This document shows positions 54,412 to 64,000 of a stretch of 64,000 nucleotides of DNA, piece after piece. Location of the stretch: the NCBI GenBank assembly GCA_011800155.1, contig JAALGH010000011.1:2108001-2172000 (forward strand), in the 5' to 3' direction. The position numbers were made by a program, and so were the translations under genes. This stretch comes from Flammulina velutipes (lineage: Eukaryota > Basidiomycota > Agaricomycetes > Agaricales > Physalacriaceae). The notes under the pieces are model-generated. The model ran no database searches. It was not told the DNA's origin and saw nothing but the letters and a program-made list of their open reading frames with translations. Each line of letters begins with the position of its first letter. Positions within the stretch are counted from its first letter, which is position 1.

Positions 54412-57116
54412 ATGGCATCGTGGACACCCGACCCCAGCGGTCTCGCGCAGATTCTGCAAACAATCCACGAATCGACCGATATGAGCGCGGCCGTCCAAAA
54501 AACATAACCCAAGTACGTAGCACGTCCTATCGCAAGTCTATCTGCTCATCCTGCTCTCCTTTCGCCAGACACCGAACAATGTCACGCGCGTACCCGACTA
54601 CTTGGGCTAGCTGGCGTACATCCTCTGCTGGATGAGGGACGAGGAGGAAAGGATTCGCAGCATCGCAGGCTATCTCGTCAAGAACAACTTCGAGTCAGTC
54701 TTATGCCGTCTCCCGAGGCCGCTGAGCTCGTCAAATCATCCGTCACCAAAGCCCTCAACGACTCGAATGCTATGATTCGCGACACAGCAGACCAGGACTT
54801 CGTCGCGGACCCTCGAACCGAAGAACTGGCCAGAGTGCATGCAGTAGCTGGTAGCGATGCTGGGCATGGATCGGGGGATGAGATCGATCGGCAAGAGGTA
54901 AGCGGTGTAGCCCTATTCTCCGCCCCCCACCGTTGTTCTAACGCTATGCCCAGGCCGCATGCAATGTCGTCGAAGGGGCATGTGAAGACTATCCCCGCAA
55001 GATGGACGTGAGAATTCCAACAGGACGCGTCTGCTGCACTCCATGATTCTCATACTCCACACGCTCGCCAACCATCTATCGTCCAAAATGGAATCTCGCG
55101 CAATCGTCTGTTTGTCCCCGGAGAGCTCTAGTTATTCTTCGTTCACCCTGACACCTTCCTTGCCGCTCTCTTCAGATGCGCCTCCGACGACGACGCACCC
55201 GTCCACCGACACCTCTGCCACGACCTCGTCTTTATCCTCGCCGCCCGTCCAGAGCGTCTCATGCCAGAGATGAAAAATGTGGCTGAGTATATGCGCTAAG
55301 CACGTGGCCCTTGAAGCCAGCGAGTTTTGGTTGACATTCGCCGAGGACCAAGAATTGTCGGGTTATCTCCACCCTCTGCTTGCCGGGGTCGCACCCGTGC
55401 TGCTCGATTGCATGGTCTACGGCGAGGACGATCTCCTAAGGCTCGACACCTATACAGTCCCCGACAAAGATACCGACATCAAGCCCCGCCACTACGGTGC
55501 AAAGTCACACGGGTCGAGCATGACGATGTCCCAGACGAAGCTCCGAAGAATCGTGTCGGGATATACGGCGAGGGGATATTCAACGACGATGCCGACGACT
55601 TTGACTACGACGACGCGGCTTCGGTGACGACATGTCCATCGAATGGAATTTTCGCAAGTGCGCAGCCGCCGCCCTCGATCTTCTTGTCGTTTTCTTCTCT
55701 GGCGAGCCGTTGACCGTCTTATTGGGAGGATAAACTCTGGAGCTCGAATTGACTCCAGAGAAAAAGTGGCATCTTCGCTCTTGGTGCCATGGCTGAAGGC
55801 TGCATTGACGCTATCGAGTCCACGTTGGTGCCATATCTGATAAACAACCTTAACGATTTCAAGGTGAATATCCTTCCATTTCTATTTTGACTTACTATCG
55901 CTGATAATCTATCCACAGCCGTTGGCTCGCTCGATATCTTGTTGGACGCTAGGTCGATACGCCAGCTGGACGACCTAGCCCGAGGAGCACAAGGTGACAT
56001 ACTGTGTTCTGACAGTGGAAGGGGTTAGTCGTCTAACCTCGTCAAAGCGCTTATACTTACCTTTGGGTCTAGCGCCTTCGTATGGTACTTGACGTGCGAG
56101 AAGGTGGCTGCACAACGTCTTTGCGACCTCGAGGAAGATGCTGATCCCGGTTCCTCGACCCGGTGCTCCGCAAGCTGGTCTTTGTGTTCGAAAAGTAACG
56201 GCACAAGAATATGTGGATCCCCTACGACGCGGTAGGCACGCTCGCCGATGCTGTTGGTCTCTCGAATCCTGCGTACGTCGAGATCCTCATGCCCCCCTCT
56301 GACTTTGGGCTGGTCAGAGCTCAAGAATGACAGTCCTCGAGGTATGCTCTCATGTTTTGCGTCTCCGCTTTTGCTCATCTATGGATTGCAGTGTCTCTTG
56401 TCTGTAACGATCAGACAAAAACTGTTCTGCAGCTCTTGACCCTCCAGGCGCCGGTTCGACAATCTGCCTACGCACTCGTTGGCGACGCTGCTTCCCCGTC
56501 CTTTGCCCGCACATGCCAAGCTTATCTTGACGCGCGACCCGGAACCGAAGATAGAGTTTATTAGTGCTTCCAACAGCGCTGCTTGTTCTGTTGGCTGGGT
56601 AGTCATGCGCTATGGACGAGGTGAATCTGTTTTCTCTTCCGTTACTTATCCTTGACGCTCACTCGTTTTCAGGTGACTCTGAGTTACAACAAAGGGTCAA
56701 CCTACTCGTCGCTCGCCTCATCCCCATCCTCTCGAATCCCAAGGCGCCCCGAGGAGTCTCCACGAGAACGTTGCCGTTTCGATTGGTCGGATTGGGCTAA
56801 CTTTGGTTGCCTCCCATCTGGTCAAGTTCGCCCAAGCTTGGTGCCAGGCGCCCTACGGGACTCGCGACAACGAGGAGAAGGACGCTGCGTTCTGGGAACT
56901 GTACACGATGATCGAGGTCAACCTGTGAGGAATCGCCAAGGTTCGTGAATCCGCTTCTTGCACCGATCCTGATACTAACGATTTCTACAGATTCTGCAAC
57001 TGGAACTCGCCTTCGCAGGAGCTGAACACCATGTTCCAGCAACTCCTCCTCGCTTTCAAGAACCACGACGATGCTGGATGGGCCGCCCATGTCGCTGCGT
57101 TCCCGCCCTTCATTTA
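54412..57116 (+). pseudogene. Transportin (importin beta-2, KAP104-type) pseudogene
   Basis: Ordered fragments of transportin are readable in changing frames: WTPDPSGLAQILQTIHEST, PDYLG then an in-frame TAG then LAYILCWMRDEEERIRSIAG, LVKNNFES, CEDYPRKMDV, a region ending PEMKNVAEYM, GEDDLLRLDTYTVPDKDTD and KPRHYGAKSHG, EWNFRKCAAAALDLLVV followed by a stop, ALGAMAEGCIDAIES, YLINNLNDFK, CWTLGRYASW, RLIPILSNPKAP, RDNEEKDAAF, and a last exon NSPSQELNTMFQQLLLAFKN ending PPFI and stop. Multiple stops and frameshifts along the gene, plus missing segments, show it is dead. An intact copy must exist elsewhere if transportin import of PY-NLS cargo is essential here, as it usually is. Confidence 0.85.
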
Positions 57117-59240
57117 GGAACGTCTTACCGCATGTTGCGGTGTACGATCAATAACTTATTTACTTGCCTTATGGTGGGCTCGTAGCAGTAGTGGCCGTAG
57201 TATCTCTCGTCGTCGTCCATCATATAACGCAGCTCCCTTACGTCTCGTTTCCTCTAGCAGTAGTCATCCGTGCTTATTTCTCTATAGGTACTGTAGCATT
57301 GGTAGGTAGACACCTTCGTTGTATAGTTTTCGTTTTCTCACGTAGGATTTTATCACCCTTCATGGCAGGGATAATCCAGTACGTAATCGGTGCGGTACGA
57401 GGAGCTACATCTCGCTTTGACAAATGAGGGGGTGTTATTACTGAACGCTGCGAAGTAGTGGTTTCTCTGTTGTCGCTCGTCTGGTTCTAGATCTATCTTC
57501 CTCGTGGTAGGTTTGAAGCAGAACAACAAGATGTCTAAAGAAGAAAAGATGTACAGTAATGAGATAGCGAAAGCGATAGCAGGTACGACAACAATAGTAG
57601 GTATGACAATGGTAGTAGGCGGAAGTAGTTTTTAGCGGATAGGGAATGACGAGGAAGTTTTTCTACAGCGTTGGTTTGACCGAGACGAACACGTCGATTC
57701 TCCTGTGTCAGTGGATATTTCTTAGCATGCCAAGGTGATAAGATAGAAAGAGACGTACGACGACGACAGCGACAAACGAAGAGGGTTGGAATTCCACGTC
57801 TATGACATCCTAGCAGGCCTTCCAGTTGCCTGACGGATCTACCTATTGAGCTTCGCGTTGGATAGAGAAACTGAGAACTCACCAGATTCATCTCGAACAC
57901 GACGAAGTTATCCCAGTCGATGTTCTCTCCAACTTCAACTACTCGCTGGATTTTCGCGAATCAAAAACTACGAGAAGAGGATAAAACGGGGGAGAGGGTA
58001 CCATAAGGGCGTGTCTGTTGATATATTCACGGGCGTAGGGATGGTATCTGAGCCAGTGTTGACGCGTGGCCATAGAAACAGCGACGTCTGGGATGTAGAC
58101 CGCGGTACCGGGTGGTACAAACAGCACGACTCGGGCTCCCGGGCTGAAAAAGCCTTCGTTTCGACGAGAAGGTGGCATTTTTTCCTGGTCTGGGGTTCTG
58201 GAGGAGGCAAAAGAATGGCAGCTCGTGCTTCGTGGGAGTTTTAGGAGGGAGGGTTGGGGATTGAGTTTATTCAATTGTAGACGGCGTCCGCATCAAAAAA
58301 GGTAGTGATTATGGCATTGAACGTTGCATTCCTCCTAACCTTTTCATATGTTTCTCTCCCCTTTGTCCATGGTCTGGGTTTCTTCCTTGGTTATCGCCCG
58401 ACTCAGGAAATTAGGAAGGAGTACGTTACACAACGTTACAAGTCGATCAGACAGTTCAAGTTACCGACTCATTAAGCGAGTATGATTCGTTTCTACCTGG
58501 ATTGCGTGGTAATCATACAGGAGAGACCTCTGAACACAACAAATCCCAGCCGAAAGTGTCTATACACCGGAATTCATGGTACGAAACGCCCTCTTTACGA
58601 TAAACTCGGTGATTGGCTTTGTTTGGGGGTGAAGATCTTTAGTGCGCCACCTCTCGTGATGTTCAGAAGAGCGTCATTCCCACATTCGGGTTCTCGTTCG
58701 CCCTTACTACGCCCGTACATTGAGTATCATTTGTGCCGCAGCTGAACGTGGACACGAGTACATAGGTAGGACCGGTCAACATGGGATATTTGGATTGAAT
58801 GATGTAAAGGGCGACAAACTTACCGCATCTTAGCTCTCAGAACAGCGGGGTCACCAGAGTACCTACGGAAGATGAGGGATTTTGACATGAAGTCCCGTGA
58901 TATCGTCACAGGTTCCAATATCCCTCGAAACTGAAGGCTGCGCATATGATCGTGCCAGGCTGGGCTGTCGCGTACGCCGTACTACGCCACCTTTTCGGGA
59001 TACTTGATCAACTCTTATGAATCGGCTTGCTCTATGCTAGCTCGTCCCAGGAGAAATAGAAAAAAATCAAATCTAAGTACCATCACACTCATAGACCTTG
59101 AAGCGTTTCATGGTTGAGGTTTCCAAATCGAGTGGCGCGGGAAACATATGAGCTAGCGTGCTCTTCGAATTGATATCATGGTTACCTAAATCATCATGCG
59201 TCTTCAGAAACACGTCACAATAACATGAGCCACTGGGAAG
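57117..59240. other. No confident gene; possible tiny secreted ORF
   Basis: A frame from ATG 58311 begins MALNVAFLLTFSYVSLPFVHG, which resembles a signal peptide, but stops after 54 codons and I found no convincing splice to extend it. The remainder holds only overlapping open frames. Confidence 0.25.
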
Positions 59241-59351
59241 AACAAGAGTTCCCTTGTTCCTTCTTGGATTGTTCCCCAGGTTATCCGTGAGAAAGCACAC
59301 ACAGACGGACTATAAAAGAAGGGCATCTCCGTCGCCACTCGTCATCACCAA
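59241..59351 (+). promoter_or_regulatory. HP family promoter, HP4
   Basis: AACAAGAG-TT-CCCTTGTT at 59241-59258 (one mismatch in the dyad), GTGAGAAAGCACACAC, then TATAAAAG at 59311, 41 bp before the ATG, with CATCTCCGTCGCCACTC between. Confidence 0.75.
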
Positions 59352-60686
59352 ATGTCTTACTCGTACTATCGCCCTTACCGTTCGTCCGCCATCGATATCG
59401 TTTATCTCCGTGTCTCTCGATACCATCATGAATACCCCACCACTATGGGCCTCTCCCAAGACCCCTCTCTGTGGAAGAAGCTCGTCAAGGACTTGTACAA
59501 CAAGTTTCCTGACAAAGTTTATGTGGCGGAGGCGCTCGACAAGGAGAAGGAAGAGTCATTGTACCGTCTATGTGCCACTAATCGAGTAAACTGGTACTAT
59601 CTTCACCATGGAGTGTTGGACAGGTAAGCTTATTACTTGAGTGGCTCATGTATGGATGTGGCTCATGCACTGTTACTAGGTTCAACTTTTGCAAGCAGTT
59701 CGCTAAGAGCAACGAGAATCAGAAAACGCCAACCTCGGAATTTGATCTTTTCGTCGCGGATTTCCTTCAGCGTGAATTTCGGAGGGAGGATATCGATACG
59801 AAATACTGCGTCATGTCTAGAGGCGGGCTCCCCGAAAGGTTCCCTCAGAAGCTGGTCGAACTATGCAAGGATACACTCGCGGTTGTTGATTTCATGGAGA
59901 TATGTATGCATCGTTCCACGCCCACGTTCAGAGAAACAGCCGGACTAATCTTCACTGTTCAGCGGCGCGCCGACCATTCACCAGTGATCTCAACCGCCTC
60001 CTGCGCAATTTCTGCTACCATGTACTGGTTAAAGATACTGCCAAGCATCAAGTATCACAGGATGTATGGGAGAGGCACAGCAGGAGCATGTACGAGACGT
60101 ACATGTATCTACGTGACGAGCTGGACCACTCGCAACAGAGGTACAGCATCATCCGGACGTTCTTGCGGACCCCCCGCTTTGATGACGACAACGTGGAAGA
60201 AGTTATCAAGAGGTACTTGATATCAACCGCTTTTCTGAATATCGTCCTTGTGGGGGCGCGAGACCATGCGACCGCAAGGAAGACATTGAAGGGCATTAAG
60301 GAGGCTGTGGAAGAGGTTGATGCGTGTCGACGGGGTATAGCTTTTTCTGGTAAGTCGAATCAACTGTTGCTCGCGTACTGCTAATCGATCTATCGTTCTT
60401 AGAGTATGCCCAGAAGGTCATCACCGATGGTATCTGTGACACACTTCTGAAGGGAATCCGCTTTGTTTTACAGGTGCAATGCGTTCGTGATGCTCAGGAA
60501 AGTAACAGGTCCGAGAGGCACGGGGATGGTTTGAAGTTGTCCTTGATGGACGATTATAAACAACTGGCAAGGGATGGAAGAGTGGCTTTGGCACTCGGAA
60601 GGAAGGGAAAGATTGAGAAATGGGTTGAGAAGGTGAATAAGCTTTGTGGTGACCACGAGGCGGCCCTGGCAAGGGTAATGGGGTAA
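59352..60686 (+). CDS. HP4: lineage-specific helical protein
   Basis: Exons 59352-59623, 59680-59903, 59963-60349 and 60403-60686 encode 388 residues; intron phases 2, 1, 1. Landmarks: IDIVYLRVSRYHHEYPTT, DPSLWKKLVKDLYNKFPDK, FNFCKQFAKSNENQKTPTSE, LVELCKDTLAVVDFMEI, FTSDLNRLLRNFCYHVLVKD, RYLISTAFLNIVLVG, GIKEAVEEVDACRRG, TDGICDTLLKGIRFVLQ, QCVRDAQ and WVEKVNKLCGDHE. It is closest to HP1 at the C-terminus (DDYKQLAR). Helical, soluble, no known domain. Function unknown. Confidence 0.78.
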
Positions 60687-61074
60687 TGAAGTTATTAGCT
60701 TAGTTTAGTTTGAGTAGGTCGATGTTTTTCAGCGTTGAGATGCATGTAATCACGACCCCGCTATGAATAACTACAGGCAATGAAAACAAGTACGGGTCAA
60801 GCATATTTCTGCGGGGATGACTAACTTTCAAAGTCGGAAGTAGGTTAACAGACGTTCACATGCTCGTAAAATGATCAGCATTAACTTGACGTCGCGTAGC
60901 TCATGCAGAAAGGTTAGATAATGTCCATAGAGGATGTCCGACATCGAGGTCGTTGATCAAAGCGTCTCGGAGTTTGCCGTAAGCTCTTCCCTTCCACCGT
61001 CATGTCCAAAACCTGGTAACGTTTCTCCGTTGCTCTCAATGTAACACTCATCTGACACCGTGACACGACGCTAG
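60687..61074. other. Possible 5' exon of the next gene
   Basis: A frame starting MSDIEVVDQSVSEFAV at about 60937 and a GTAAGC or GTAACG donor may be a first exon, but the splice to 61075 does not keep frame as written. The run near 60953-60980 is nearly repeated at 46072-46100. Confidence 0.3.
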
Positions 61075-61875
61075 TGCTCAGGAAGAACGTCTAGTCAACC
61101 TGCGTGGCTGTCCTCAAGCCTCCCAACCTCTCACTGCGAATGCTCCGCCCTCGTCGCGTCCTGCACACTACATCTTCTCTGTGATAAACGAAAGCGACAG
61201 GAAATCTGGCTTCGTCTGCAACGCATACAAGAACAAACTCTGGCCACATACATCGACCTTGCCATACATTCTGCTCCTGCACCGCTACGGAAAATGGCGA
61301 AAGGACGAATACAGCCCTATGGTCTCTGCGACGAAATCGCTCTTATGGGCTATCTGGGAAGCGAGGAAGAGGGCTGAGGAGATACGTGGAGATGCTAAAG
61401 TGTCTATTGCTGAGTGTTGGTCTGAGACGTCGAAGCAGTGTATCGACAAGCCAGAGACTGCCATTCCTGCGATCAAAATCCTTGTCATCGACGCCTCTCT
61501 CTCATTCGCGACAGAATCGTACAGATCAACCACGAACCCTACATGAACGTCAACAGCGACAACTCTCCTTTCTACATGAATGCCAGCGAGGTCCTCATCC
61601 AAGGACGCATCCCTGACTATGCCATCTCCGCCGAAATTCCTTACACCGATATCGAACGCTCCATCCCATCCATCCTCAGGCTTCGTATCAACGACGATCG
61701 CAACTTCACTGGATTTCAGAGAGAGGCGGCTCGGTGCAGGTCTCGTTTCAAGAAGATTAGCCGGGAGGAGGGAATGCGGGTGATGGAGGCGTTCCTGTCG
61801 TGTTTGGCGCCAACGTACGTCTCGCAAGTCATGCTTCGGCATTTATCTGAGGAGGTCATTGTGGAAGCGCCGTGA
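61075..61875 (+). pseudogene. Unrecognised gene with a CT-repeat frameshift
   Basis: The frame from 61075 reads EERLVNLRGCPQAS, FVCNAYKNKLWPHTS, LLHRYGKWRKDEYSP, LLWAIWEARKRAEE and PAIKILVIDAS. It then meets a CTCTCTCT run at about 61494-61501 and goes out of frame. The next frame continues RDRIVQINHEPYMN, ASEVLIQGRIPDYAISAEIP, PSILRLRIN, and ends with a Glu-rich helix (LRHLSEEVIVEAP) before stop at 61875. Removing two bases in the CT run would rejoin the frames, so this is either a recent frameshift or an assembly error. The layout (KxK-WP, many Ala/Glu helices, IP motif) recalls uncharacterised basidiomycete proteins, but I name no domain. The start is unresolved. Confidence 0.5.
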
Positions 61876-62422
61876 TGGGCGAGTGCTGGAATGCTCTCGT
61901 TATCTAGCCTAGAGTTACTGAATCTCCGTAGATTACTTGTACCTCTACTACGTTATTGTTGCTTTATTTGACCCAACTGCTGCATCATGCATTTTGCTGT
62001 GGAATCTATTCCTTTCGAACGCACTGGGGAAGGGTTATGATCAGTAGAGACACTTCGGAGAGCGCCCATTACTCAGAAAATTGGGACGTGTCTAAAGTCA
62101 GCTCGTTTCTGAATCCTCACGGGGTAGTAGAATGGTAGCGCGCGAACGCTGAAGGCTTCACTGACCAGTGTACTCGATCATTCTAATACATGCAATTACG
62201 ACCTCGCTACGATCAAGTACGCGTAAAGAGCGTGTTTTGTGTCACGTCTGTCTATCCCGGAGAAGACGAGGTGTGCAGGCCGCGAGGTTTGCAAAATTTG
62301 CTTTATATTCCTTTTAGTACTGTTAGTTTACGAGCGCCGTTGGTGCTGGCAGTCTCCCTCATACTAGTTATGAAGTTCCCAAACAGTTCCTTCGGCTGGA
62401 TGGACACGCTAATGATATATAG
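61876..62422. other. No gene seen
   Basis: Intergenic between convergent genes. Nothing supportable. Confidence 0.3.
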
Positions 62423-63724
62423 TTAGTAAGGGGAACGGATCGCGATGGCGCGACGTACATTGTCAGCCAGCTCCATTCCAACCAAAGCCTCCAAGACACC
62501 CTAACAACGCGTCAGAAACACAGAACGAATGCTAGCGCGCGAGTGAAGAAGGATACACTAACCTTGCCCGTCCATCTCTCCGTCTCCTGCACCTGTTGGG
62601 GAGATATGAAGTCCTGCGAAGTCCGGGAGGCAAAAATCATCTGCGCCGCTGCAGCGCGTATGATCGTTCCAGGCGCTGCTAGCGCCTGCTGAGCTGGTGC
62701 GTATGTCCCGATTACTGGGCTCGTCGTCAGTGGCGCGGCGTTGAGGAGGTTATGGCGTGCGCTCCAGCATGCTGCCAGGTGGTAGAGATGGTGTGTTTCC
62801 ATCTGCGGATACGATGTTAGGGAAGAAACGTTGGGAGGTGCGGTAGACAGACCTCCAATGTGGCGACGTCCGTGGTGGAGGCGATGATTTCTTGGATGAT
62901 GGATTGGTTACAATCTGGGAACGACGTCTGGCGGCCTTGGGATGAGTAGAAGCTGTCGGCTGAGGCGTTGACGATCCCGGCTACGATTTGGGTGTTGTTT
63001 CCCTCTGGTTTGTTGGCTTCGAGTGCAGCGTGTACGACATCGTGGAATTCGGGGTCCGCGTAGACCTAAGGGACGCGTTAGTGAATGAAAGTGGATTTAA
63101 CTGCCTTCCTTACTGGTTTCGAAATGAAATATGGCTTCTCCCCGGCTTGCGGGTCGACGAAATTATAGTCCACGTTACGATTCACCGCAATACATGCTTT
63201 AGGAACGACGACAGTTCCCACAGGCACGTCAATTAAGCCACCGCAAGAGCCCAATCTGAGAAATGGTCAGTTTCGCGATAAGCCCATGCGTTCCCTTCAA
63301 CTTACCGGATAACGAGCATGTCCCCGATGATACACTCTCGGACTTCTCGTACGAAGAAGTCCATGTTTGGGGCGCCCATCCCGATGCTGCATATGGATAC
63401 TGGAACGCCTTTGTAGCGCCCAGTAATGGTGAGGAAGCCGCGCTCGGAGGAAAGCCGGAAGGGAGCGGGATTGGCGTCGAGGTGTGAGGCGATCGTTGTG
63501 GCTCTGGAGGGAGATCCTACGGTTATCTGGGCGGAATGGGTTAGTGGGGACTTGGGTCTTTGGATGGGCGCGTACCAACCGATTGGCGACTTCCCCAGGA
63601 CGCAAACCTAGGTGATATACCCGTAGGTCGGCAGTACGAGGGAAATCTGGAAGAGGGGAAGGTTAAGGCGGTCCCGTAGGGGAGGGTTTGGACACGTACT
63701 GGCGTCCGTTAGCGTATCTTTCAT
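62423..63724 (-). CDS. Uridine/nucleoside phosphorylase
   Basis: Exons 63724-63700, 63646-63576, 63526-63306, 63255-63114, 63065-62853, 62802-62563 and 62500-62423 encode 329 residues. Family landmarks in order: MKDTLTDANFPRTADLRVYH, GEVANRLITVG, LSSERGFLTITGRYKGVPVS, SIGMGAPNMDFFVREVREC, LGSCGGLIDVPVGTVVVPKA, NASADSFYSSQGRQTSFPD and VATLEMETHHLYHLAACW. The GSCGG loop and METHHLYHLA segment match the phosphate- and nucleoside-binding parts of PNP/UDP family enzymes. Expected reaction: uridine plus phosphate to uracil and ribose 1-phosphate, in the cytosol (pyrimidine salvage). A fungal Ala/Pro-rich insert (NAAPLTTSPVIGTYAPAQ) lies before the last helix. Length is normal. All introns are GT-AG. 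Confidence 0.88.
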
Positions 63725-64000
63725 GGGAAGAGGAAGAGATAGTGCTCGGTGAATTACGTGGTCATATTTGGATAGGTCACGGGATCGATACCGATGCGTG
63801 CCATTTCAATTTGGCACTTCGTCGCGACGTCAAATGGCAACCCCGCCATCCAGAGCTCTTTAGAAACATGATCAATCCGTAAAACAAACCAGTAATCGCG
63901 TTCGGAAACAAGATCGGATGGTTCTTGACGGAGGGTAGAACTCATGGAAAGCAATAATCGTCTGGAAGAGGGTGCCCGTGTGGCTTTCCATAGAATGACC
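63725..64000. other. Right edge, no gene called
   Basis: Upstream region of the phosphorylase gene. Open frames on both strands overlap and none has a motif. Confidence 0.3.

Noticed and set aside
58311..58474. Tiny ORF with a signal-like start as a new secreted peptide
   Set aside because: No paralogue, no shared promoter element, and splicing to a second exon fails to keep frame.
1..64000. CRISPR arrays, bacterial operons or phage genes
   Set aside because: Intron-rich eukaryotic genes throughout; no regular direct repeats with spacers and no ribosome-binding-site-led operons.

Overview
This window is nuclear DNA of a filamentous basidiomycete, most likely an agaricomycete; the species cannot be named from the sequence. 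Reasons: nearly every credible gene is broken by 45-60 nt GT-AG introns with CTAAC/CTGAC-like branch sites, two tRNA genes carry introns, and the recognisable genes are typical of wood- and litter-associated fungi (AA9 lytic polysaccharide monooxygenase, jacalin-like lectin, secreted glutaminase, an HNH_2-like protein, a BTB protein and a PH-domain protein). Most genes had to be rebuilt by hand from splice sites, so coordinates give the whole span and exon limits are in the text.

Layout. 1-8 kb: three minus-strand copies of a small secreted protein family (here SSP1-3), a BTB gene, and repeated flanking blocks. 9-15 kb: a decayed helical-protein gene (HP1), then a large PH-domain gene flanked by two intron-containing tRNA-Ser(AGA) genes. 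15-27 kb: two tandem segmental units, the first with a leaderless SSP copy (SSP4), followed by SSP5 and three two-domain SSPs (SSP6-8). 27-29 kb: HP2. 29-40 kb: four more divergent SSPs (SSP9-12) in a duplicated block, interrupted by an inverted fragment of a glutaminase gene. 40-50 kb: HNH_2-like gene, jacalin-like lectin, AA9 LPMO and the full glutaminase gene. 51-64 kb: HP3, an outlying SSP (SSP13), a wrecked transportin gene, HP4, a frameshifted unrecognised gene and a uridine phosphorylase.

The main find is the SSP family: thirteen loci, twelve with complete models. They share a 71-77 nt signal-peptide exon closed by a phase-2 intron, a phase-0 intron after a GGW motif, and a dyad core-promoter element (ATACG-N5-CGTAT, consensus ATACGCAGGCCGTAT) at 36-46 bp below a TATA box and 8-27 nt above the ATG. 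I do not recognise the protein family. Three members contain two copies of the module. A second local family (HP1-4) has its own shared promoter, with exactly 41 bp between TATA and ATG in the three intact copies. The window therefore looks like an expanding, lineage-specific secretome cluster shaped by segmental duplication, beside ordinary housekeeping and carbohydrate-degradation genes.
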